DNA from: Lachnospiraceae bacterium
Lineage (GTDB): Bacteria; Bacillota; Clostridia; Lachnospirales; Lachnospiraceae
DNA: 55,972 bases
Assembly (NCBI GenBank): GCA_014804795.1
Contig: JAAUZC010000024.1
Coordinates: forward strand, 1-55,972
Direction of reading: 5' to 3'
In this document: piece by piece, positions 50,980 through 55,972 of the stretch
Layout: each line of letters begins with the position of its first letter
Numbering within the stretch: position 1 is the stretch's first letter
The notes under the pieces: generated by a model
What the model was told of the DNA's origin: nothing
Databases searched by the model: none
Seen by the model: the letters and a program-made list of their open reading frames with translations, nothing else
Program-made: the position numbers and the translations under genes

Positions 50980-51660
50980 CTACCCTTTTAAAAACTCCAA
51001 CACCCTTCGGTTAAACTCTTCCGGCTTTTTATTTGCGATAAAATGATTTCCCCTGATAAATGCGAGTTCTGCTCCTTCAATACTTTTGGCGATAAGTTTT
51101 GTATGTTCCTCTCTGATCATGTCATTTGTTCCGGCTATCACTAACGTCTTTGCTTTTATTTTTGATAACTCTGAGGCGGACACATTCGGTTCATTGACCA
51201 TAAGACCAAGCATCTCGGCATTCGCCTGTGCTTTATCACTTTTCCCTGAAAATTTTCGTGCAAGACGATAGCCAATTTCGATGGGAATCTGTGTGGTACG
51301 CTTTACCCCCGCGGTATTCAGGTTGGCACCATTCAATATCAGTCTGTTCACCCGATCAGGAAAAAGAATCGCAAACACCATAGCAATGTTTCCGCCATCG
51401 GAAAATCCAAGTATATCAGCCTTTTCAATTTGGCGCTCATTCATAAACCCGAGCAGATCTTCTGCAAACTGACGTATCGTAAAGGGCGACTTGCCCCTTG
51501 GGGTTTTACCATGTCCTCTTGTATCAAGCGCATACACATGATACTGGTTTGCAAACACATCTATCTGATTTTTAAAATAGGTACAGTCTTCTCCATTGCC
51601 ATGGAGCAGAATCATTGTTTCTCCCTGACCCTTTTCTACGAAGAAATGTTTTATATCCAT
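50980..51660 (-). CDS. Alpha/beta-fold hydrolase
   Basis: A 226-residue enzyme. The nucleophile elbow is [12 protein letters not shown] (G-x-S-x-G), the oxyanion strand [10 protein letters not shown], the acid GTNDMI (Asp), and the His [10 protein letters not shown]. Substrate unknown. The frame extends to 51726, but the ATG at 51660 has AGAGG 7 nt upstream and gives a normal length ([13 protein letters not shown]). It is probably co-transcribed with proA, 16 nt downstream. Confidence 0.9.
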   Translation of the reverse strand: MDIKHFFVEKGQGETMILLHGNGEDCTYFKNQIDVFANQYHVYALDTRGHGKTPRGKSPFTIRQFAEDLLGFMNERQIEKADILGFSDGGNIAMVFAILFPDRVNRLILNGANLNTAGVKRTTQIPIEIGYRLARKFSGKSDKAQANAEMLGLMVNEPNVSASELSKIKAKTLVIAGTNDMIREEHTKLIAKSIEGAELAFIRGNHFIANKKPEEFNRRVLEFLKG

Positions 51661-51762
51661 CCCACTGCCTCTTTTATTTTCGCATCCTATTATCCGTAAA
51701 GTTCTCTTTGTAGGGAAAATGGACACTATCAGCTCTGCACACTGTACTATATAAAAATTGCC

Positions 51763-51792
51763 CTGCTGTCAAAACCTTCGAACTCACAGCAG
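51763..51792 (-). terminator. Rho-independent terminator after the TfoX-like gene
   Basis: CTGCTGT (51763-51769) and ACAGCAG (51786-51792) form the stem; on the minus strand it is followed by GGGCAATTTTTATA. It ends the TfoX-like/reductase transcript before the hydrolase promoter region. Confidence 0.6.
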
Positions 51793-51799
51793 ATTACCG

Positions 51800-52054
51800 C
51801 TATATACTCAGTTGTTTAAAGTACGCTTTCAGATCAGCTTTGCACGCCTCATCCAACTGCTTGATCTCCACACCTTGAATGGCAGCTTCCAAATGATACA
51901 ATATTACCACACAGGTGCCGGGATATTGTTCTTTGAGCCGAAAGACCGCCTGTTTACTTCCGATATCTGTTAATTCTTCCGCCGAATGAATCCCCACTGA
52001 ATGGAGCTTTTTTTCCATTGTTTTGCCAAGTCCTAAAGTTGTCACTGAAGCCAT
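51800..52054 (-). CDS. TfoX/Sxy C-terminal domain-like protein
   Basis: An 84-residue stand-alone TfoX C-terminal domain: LGLGKTMEKKLHSVGIHSAEELTDIGSKQAVFRLKEQYPGTCVVILYHLEAAIQG, with the helix-hairpin-helix-like LGLGKTMEKKL. In Gram-negatives the full protein regulates competence; here there is no N-terminal TfoX domain, so the role may be different and unknown. It follows the RibD-like gene by 22 nt. Confidence 0.82.
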   Translation of the reverse strand: MASVTTLGLGKTMEKKLHSVGIHSAEELTDIGSKQAVFRLKEQYPGTCVVILYHLEAAIQGVEIKQLDEACKADLKAYFKQLSI

Positions 52055-52076
52055 TGTTTTCTCCTCTCTGCCCGAT

Positions 52077-52781
52077 TTATGAAATCACTTTATATCTCAG
52101 CCTGATATAGGAATCCTCTAAAGGAACAATGCTTTCCAATTCCAATACCCCCAATGCCGATAACTCATTTGCCGTACAAAGAGAGGCTCCGTCAATGAGG
52201 GTGGAGGTATCTTTCCCTCCGACAAGAACGGGCGCAACTACAAGATCCACATAATCAAACAACTTTTCCCGCAAAAATAATCCATTCAGAGTTCCGCCTG
52301 TCTGTACTGTAATATTATCACATTTATACTCATTTTTTAATATTTCCAGCATATTTGTGAGATTTAATTCTTCCTGATAAATAATATGCAGATTTTCTTC
52401 CTGCACAAGGAAAGCCGGATGGTCATGATTGGATGTCACAAGTACAAATTGTTGCGCACGGGCACAAAAATACCGAATGCCCTGCTCTGTAAGATGCTTA
52501 TTGTCAATTAACACAAAAGAAACAGGCGTTTTCGCAGGGGTCTTCCGTTCATTTACTCCCATTTTGGCCTGAACTCTTCCGGAATTCAAAGACCATAAAT
52601 CCGTGGTCTGTTCGATATCATAATATTGTTGTAATCCCTCTTTCACTCCCGGAATATGAGGAAAATCCTGATCAAAATCCAGTTCGTCTGTCTTTCCGGT
52701 TGAAATTTTCCCGTCCACTGACATCAGCATAAATAAAGTTGTCACAGGTCTGTTCATCCATTTTTTCTCCTGTTGTTTCAT
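52077..52781 (-). CDS. RibD C-terminal/dihydrofolate-reductase-like reductase
   Basis: A 234-residue DHFR-fold reductase (RibD_C): VTTLFMLMSVDGKIS at the start, then VQTGGTLNGLFLREKLFDYVDLVVAPVLVGGKDTSTL. Such proteins reduce pyrimidine or other substrates with NADPH; stand-alone members are common and uncharacterised. The first ATG (52781) overlaps the upstream stop (ATGA). A second ATG at 52757 has GGAG 9 nt upstream and starts MNRPVTTLF, closer to the family start. Either may be used. Confidence 0.85.
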   Translation of the reverse strand: MKQQEKKWMNRPVTTLFMLMSVDGKISTGKTDELDFDQDFPHIPGVKEGLQQYYDIEQTTDLWSLNSGRVQAKMGVNERKTPAKTPVSFVLIDNKHLTEQGIRYFCARAQQFVLVTSNHDHPAFLVQEENLHIIYQEELNLTNMLEILKNEYKCDNITVQTGGTLNGLFLREKLFDYVDLVVAPVLVGGKDTSTLIDGASLCTANELSALGVLELESIVPLEDSYIRLRYKVIS

Positions 52782-53890
52782 GTCTGCTGGTGCAATACCG
52801 CCATCACTTTACAGTCCTTACAAATCTCAATATAGGCATTCCCCTCCATGCCGTCCAGTACGGTGTCCCACTGAATCTGCGCCAGATATTTCATGGGTTT
52901 TCCGCAATCGGGACAACGCCTGATCTCACAATCCTGAATCCAGAATGCATATCCGCCGATTGAAGAACCGCCCTCCCAATCAGCTGCATATCTTGGCGGT
53001 ACAGGAGCATCCCCCAAAATATAGGAGTTGGAAACAAGTTCCTCAATCCCTTCTTCTTTCAGGTAATCTTCCATCGCAGGACGATTCTCATCGGCAATAA
53101 GCTCACTCTCCCCATCTATGGTGTATCTGCAATAATCGCCTTCCGAAAACGCAAAACAGTTCGGACAGCACTTCGCTTTTATCACACCGTCAATTCCAAG
53201 AAAGTCAAGGCGCGGATCGCTGCCGTCAATCTCCATCAGGTTTACAATCTGACAGCCGCACTTTGAACAGTGTTCCCTTGTCTTTGCACCGATTTTCACG
53301 GGACTGCGCTTTCTCTCCTCGGGTGTCCCTTTTACAATCGGATAGCACTTGTCAAAATTAGTTTTGAGGAAATGGCCGTCCTGATCAAAGGACCATCCGC
53401 CGTCTGCCGCATAATAGGAAAGCCCAACATATAAATTCTCCCGCCATTTTCGCGGATGTCTCTCCAACTCTAAAAACAATTGAAATATTTCCTCGCCCCC
53501 GTGAACAGCAAGACATAGCAGCAGATTATTGATGCTTCTCCTGTCCACATCATCCTGCTTTACCATTTCCATCATTGTCTTTATTACATCATCCGGCGCA
53601 TCCTTATACAGTTCGCTCGGATAAAAAATATGCTGCCTGAAAGCGGCCGCAGCTATCTGGGAGGTATTGATATCTCTGTAATTTAACAGCTTCGTAAACA
53701 TTTCCCGCTCGTTTTTCAGCTCCCCTGTTTTTTCTATTTCATCGCAGATCTGTCCTATTGCCGTCTGGACCTCTTCCTCAGACATGGCAAGTATCCTGTT
53801 TCGTTCATTCTCTGTCCGACAGGTAATACAGATTCCGTCAAAATAGATGGTTCTCCCGCATTGTTTACATTTTTTTGCTTCTCTTGGCAT
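52778..53890 (-). CDS. Zinc-ribbon protein with DUF1963/YwqG-like C-terminus
   Basis: A 370-residue protein. An N-terminal zinc ribbon (CKQCG...CITC, residues 8-24) is followed by a helical segment with HEAT-like character (about 35-150). A second Cys pair follows (CSKCGCQI and CCPNCFAF). The C-terminal part, GGSSIGGYAFWIQDCEIRRCPDCGKPMKYLAQIQWDTV and GNAYIEICKDCKVMAVLHQ, matches the DUF1963/YwqG style. Such proteins often occur near toxins and may act as immunity proteins; here it lies next to a toxin/immunity locus. Function inferred. Confidence 0.7.
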   Translation of the reverse strand: MPREAKKCKQCGRTIYFDGICITCRTENERNRILAMSEEEVQTAIGQICDEIEKTGELKNEREMFTKLLNYRDINTSQIAAAAFRQHIFYPSELYKDAPDDVIKTMMEMVKQDDVDRRSINNLLLCLAVHGGEEIFQLFLELERHPRKWRENLYVGLSYYAADGGWSFDQDGHFLKTNFDKCYPIVKGTPEERKRSPVKIGAKTREHCSKCGCQIVNLMEIDGSDPRLDFLGIDGVIKAKCCPNCFAFSEGDYCRYTIDGESELIADENRPAMEDYLKEEGIEELVSNSYILGDAPVPPRYAADWEGGSSIGGYAFWIQDCEIRRCPDCGKPMKYLAQIQWDTVLDGMEGNAYIEICKDCKVMAVLHQQT

Positions 53891-53904
53891 TTTTTTATCT
53901 CCTG

Positions 53905-54118
53905 TTAAAGTAAATGTGGCATAACAGTTGCATACGGCATCATAACACTGTATGTCATCGCCTCCGCATAAATTTCACTTTGCTTCTGCTGCACGTAGGC
54001 AGTCATTTTATACCGGCCTATTTTCTGTAGGGCAGTCAGGGAGATTTCGGGTGCTTTCACTTTCCCTCAAAACAGAGCCTGTCCGGATATAGCTACATCT
54101 TTTTTCCGTCCGTTGTCA
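53905..54118 (-). pseudogene. Broken reading frame between immunity gene and zinc-ribbon gene
   Basis: On the minus strand a frame (FNDNGRKKDVAISGQALF) runs into an in-frame TGA, then continues as 51 open codons from GTG at 54060 (VKAPEISLTALQKIGRYK, then MTAYVQQKQSEIYAEAM) to TAA at 53905. The two parts share one frame, so a single stop codon interrupts a longer coding stretch. A GAGGG lies only 3 nt before the GTG. It may be the relic of a toxin-locus protein or a short independent gene. I do not recognise the family. Confidence 0.45.
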
Positions 54119-54126
54119 TTAAACTA

Positions 54127-54459
54127 TTACTTACTACTATTTATTACTTCCACCCTATTCAAATCTGCAATAAATTTTGAATATTCATTTCCTAGTTCAA
54201 GCTTTACTTCATTTTTAACTTTATCATTCACTAATTGATTTAATTTATCAATTATTTCATAATAATCCAAATTTTTTTCTGCATAGGCCAAAACTAATAA
54301 AATATGAATACAAATATTTTCTACTAAACAAAAATCTTCTCCTTGCTCGTATTCATTTAGAACAGCAGGAAAAATCTGCCTTTCATTAAATCCCATCTTA
54401 TAAAATCGTTCAAAATCTTCTTCTACACATTCTTTTAATTCTTCATACCCAAAATTCAT
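54127..54459 (-). CDS. Putative immunity protein (Imm3-like, uncertain)
   Basis: A 110-residue, mainly helical, acidic protein: MNFGYEELKECVEEDFERFYKMGFNERQIFPAVLNEYEQGEDFCLVENICIHILLVLAYAEKNLDYYEIIDKLNQLVND. The pattern and acidic nature suit small immunity proteins next to polymorphic toxins. The frame extends to 54549, but the ATG at 54459 has AGGGA upstream and lies 11 nt after the preceding stop. AT-rich like the rest of the locus. Confidence 0.6.
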   Translation of the reverse strand: MNFGYEELKECVEEDFERFYKMGFNERQIFPAVLNEYEQGEDFCLVENICIHILLVLAYAEKNLDYYEIIDKLNQLVNDKVKNEVKLELGNEYSKFIADLNRVEVINSSK

Positions 54460-54470
54460 TATGAACTTCC

Positions 54471-54851
54471 CTACTCTACAAATATATTTAACGCTATACT
54501 CGGAATCATAATCCCGATGCTTATCGTCCGTATAAGACCACTTTCGCATTCCCCTGTGACAGCATATTTTAATCCGCGCAGTTTTGCCATATCATCTCCG
54601 GGGAAATTTCCGCCCATTCCTCTATGCAAAGGATTTGCATATTTTACAATTTCATGCTGCCATGCATCTACAAAATAGACACCGTTCCTGTTTTCTACGG
54701 TCTCTGTCTGTAATCTTTCAAAATTCTTGGTTGCTACTGTATTTCCCATATGCCCATGTATGCCGCCGCATGCTTCAGAATTCACATTACCAGGGATAAC
54801 GGAAAACTCTATTTCCAACACTGTTCTGTCTTTTGTTTCTTTGAATAGCAT
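54471..54851 (-). CDS. Putative immunity-type protein of unknown family
   Basis: A 126-residue protein: MLFKETKDRTVLEIEFSVIPGNVNSEACGG, GHMGNTVATKNFERLQTETVENRNGVYFVDAWQHEIVKYANPL, then FPGDDMAKLRGLKYAVTGECESGLIRTISIGIMIPSIALNIFVE. A beta-rich alternation is visible and no signal peptide. Position inside the cluster between two likely immunity genes suggests the same role. The start ATG (54851) lies 27 nt after the previous gene. Confidence 0.6.
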   Translation of the reverse strand: MLFKETKDRTVLEIEFSVIPGNVNSEACGGIHGHMGNTVATKNFERLQTETVENRNGVYFVDAWQHEIVKYANPLHRGMGGNFPGDDMAKLRGLKYAVTGECESGLIRTISIGIMIPSIALNIFVE

Positions 54852-54878
54852 TACTACTTTCTTTTATCTGTTACAAAA

Positions 54879-55313
54879 TCACCAATTAGCCTCTTCAAAG
54901 TCTTTGTCATCCAACTCTTTTATATAAACAGATATCCATCTAACAGTATTAGTTTCAGCTTCTGTTTCAATGAATATTCCTTTTTCAGACTCCCACACCT
55001 CTTCAAAATCATCATATACAAACGATGGTTCTGCCTCTAATAATTCTTTCTCGGTGGTTCCAACTCCTATTTTTTCAAACAGCTTACCTTGATAATCATC
55101 TAATGTAGTTATTCGAAATAATTTATTATTTTTAAGATGGAAGAATAACTCTACACTATTTTGAATATCATATCTGATCCAATCATTATGTATAACTTCT
55201 GATTTGACGTTCTCCTTTTCTATTAATTCTCGTAATTCCTCTCTTGTACTGTATAACTTTATTTTTCCCAAGCCTTCAAATGGCACTATTGGTGCTGAAA
55301 TATCTAACAACAT
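54879..55313 (-). CDS. Putative immunity protein directly after the toxin gene
   Basis: A 144-residue acidic protein starting MLLDISAPIVPFEGLGKIKLYSTREELRELIEKENVKSEV, then VELFFHLKNNKLFRITTLDDYQGKLFEKIGVGTTEKELLEAEPSF and FIETEAETNTVRWISVYIKE. The second half, with repeated short strands and an EKELLEAEPSF helix, resembles small cognate-immunity proteins. It starts 2 nt after the toxin stop, the normal toxin-immunity order, so it is the best candidate for the cognate antidote. Confidence 0.65.
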   Translation of the reverse strand: MLLDISAPIVPFEGLGKIKLYSTREELRELIEKENVKSEVIHNDWIRYDIQNSVELFFHLKNNKLFRITTLDDYQGKLFEKIGVGTTEKELLEAEPSFVYDDFEEVWESEKGIFIETEAETNTVRWISVYIKELDDKDFEEANW

Positions 55314-55315
55314 TT

Positions 55316-55972
55316 TTAGTTACCTCCCGAAAAAATAATTGTTGCTGTTTCTTTTCCGTCTGTTATATAGGTACTTTCAATTCCATCAACAATTTTAATG
55401 ATTCCTTGGTCAGTAGTGCTGATCTTAACATAAGGACCTATACCATGTCGTCCTCCGCCAGGTGAAACCTGAACTTGTGAAATATTTTTACTTCCTCCAG
55501 TATTATTGATTTGTATTATTTGTGCACCACTTCGAGATCTTGTAGATGTTTCTATTGTTACATCATAACCCGAATTTTTAAGTACATCTCCGATTTCTTC
55601 CGCTGATTTTCCACTAAAAGCACTAGGGTTATCTTTTATATCATCAATTGAAACTCTACCATTTTTAATTATCACATCTAAACCACTCCCCATCCCCTTA
55701 TCCGATTCTATCAGCCCATAATTCTTTGCCGCATCGCCATACAGACGGGGATTTGCTAATGCATACATGCAAACCACATCTGACAGAATCTCAAAATCCT
55801 GTTTCGCATAGTCATAGTACTGGTTCCCTGTAGGCGCTCCCAGTTCCTTTTGGCCTCTTACAAACATTGACACATCATTGATCTGAAACGCTGCATTTAT
55901 AGATGTAACGCCTACTGTAAAGACATTCGCCATTGCCAATACATTTCCCGTTGTAATCGTAGCCCCCAGAAC
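55316..55972 (-). CDS. C-terminal part of a large polymorphic toxin (5' part beyond window)
   Basis: The frame is open to the window edge (218 residues; reads VLGATITTGNVLAMANVFTVGV at its start). Residues about 20-100 (NDVSMFVRGQKELGAPTGNQYYDYAKQDFEILSDVVCMYALANPRLYG) look like a helical pre-toxin region of a Rhs- or LXG-type toxin. The C-terminal domain (about 115-218) contains VSIDDIKDNPSAFSGKSAEEIGDVLKNSGYDVTIE, SGAQIIQINNTGGSKNISQVQVSPGGGRHGIGPYVKISTTDQG, a conserved GGGRHG-x-GPYVK segment that may hold catalytic residues. Toxin type unknown. Confidence 0.72.
   Translation of the reverse strand, partial: VLGATITTGNVLAMANVFTVGVTSINAAFQINDVSMFVRGQKELGAPTGNQYYDYAKQDFEILSDVVCMYALANPRLYGDAAKNYGLIESDKGMGSGLDVIIKNGRVSIDDIKDNPSAFSGKSAEEIGDVLKNSGYDVTIETSTRSRSGAQIIQINNTGGSKNISQVQVSPGGGRHGIGPYVKISTTDQGIIKIVDGIESTYITDGKETATIIFSGGN

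Noticed and set aside
54459-54571. Frameshift fusing the 126-residue gene with the next immunity gene
   Set aside because: The first gene ends with its own stop and the second has an ATG 11 nt later with an AGGGA site; normal spacing makes two separate genes more likely.
1-55972. CRISPR array, tRNA or rRNA genes
   Set aside because: No regularly spaced repeats, cloverleaf segments or conserved rRNA strings were found by eye; short tRNA-like folds could still be missed.

Overview
The window looks like chromosome of a low-to-medium GC Gram-positive anaerobe of the class Clostridia, most likely Lachnospiraceae-like. The basis is protein style, AGGAGG-type ribosome binding sites, SepF and MinCDE in one genome, a radC-mreBCD-PBP2-minCDE-rodA-mgsA string, and a mutS/mutL/miaA/aluminium-resistance cluster. 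No tRNA, rRNA or CRISPR array was recognised. No stretch longer than 300 bases lacks a gene.

Layout. 1-278: a structured, GC-rich hairpin region that may be the right end of an IS200/IS605 (TnpB) element, then a hairpin over the ribosome binding site of the first gene. 279-4705 (+): cell-wall hydrolase, threonine synthase, small membrane protein, phenylacetate-CoA-ligase-like enzyme and tandem-ACT protein. 4816-6744 (-): tyrosine recombinase and TtcA-like tRNA thiolase. 6981-8788 (+): AI-2E family permease and D-aminoacyl-tRNA deacylase. 8939-15972 (-): cytidylate-kinase-like protein, small membrane protein, CAP-domain secreted protein, an MBOAT/SGNH-like pair for surface O-acylation, CstA and an unknown protein.

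16150-21724 (-): rluD, lspA, aroB, sepF, yggS and a HlyD-like membrane protein. 21817-32909 (-): a P-loop-like protein, then the cell-shape and division block (read radC, mreB, mreC, mreD, PBP2, minC, minD, minE, rodA, mgsA, D,D-carboxypeptidase). This block couples elongasome scaffold, elongasome synthases and Z-ring placement. 33138-46825 (-): aluminium-resistance-type PLP enzyme, membrane-anchored subtilase, two GNATs, miaA, mutL, a 5'-truncated methyltransferase, FAD oxidoreductase, mutS, miaB and a RelE-type toxin/antitoxin pair.

47072-53890: diacylglycerol-kinase-like lipid kinase (+), then (-) NUDIX, small membrane protein, a possible PD-(D/E)XK plus winged-helix protein, proA, alpha/beta hydrolase, TfoX C-terminal-like protein, RibD-like reductase and a DUF1963/YwqG-like zinc-ribbon protein. 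53905-55972 (-): an AT-rich polymorphic-toxin locus. It holds the C-terminal part of a large toxin running off the right edge, three putative immunity genes and a broken reading frame.

The most interesting non-housekeeping items are the toxin/immunity locus, the 257-residue nuclease-like protein, a 20-bp perfect AT-rich dyad before the subtilase gene, palindromes at the mutS and hydrolase ribosome binding sites, a hairpin array before the AI-2E permease, and a 19-bp miaB-derived repeat at the toxin gene.
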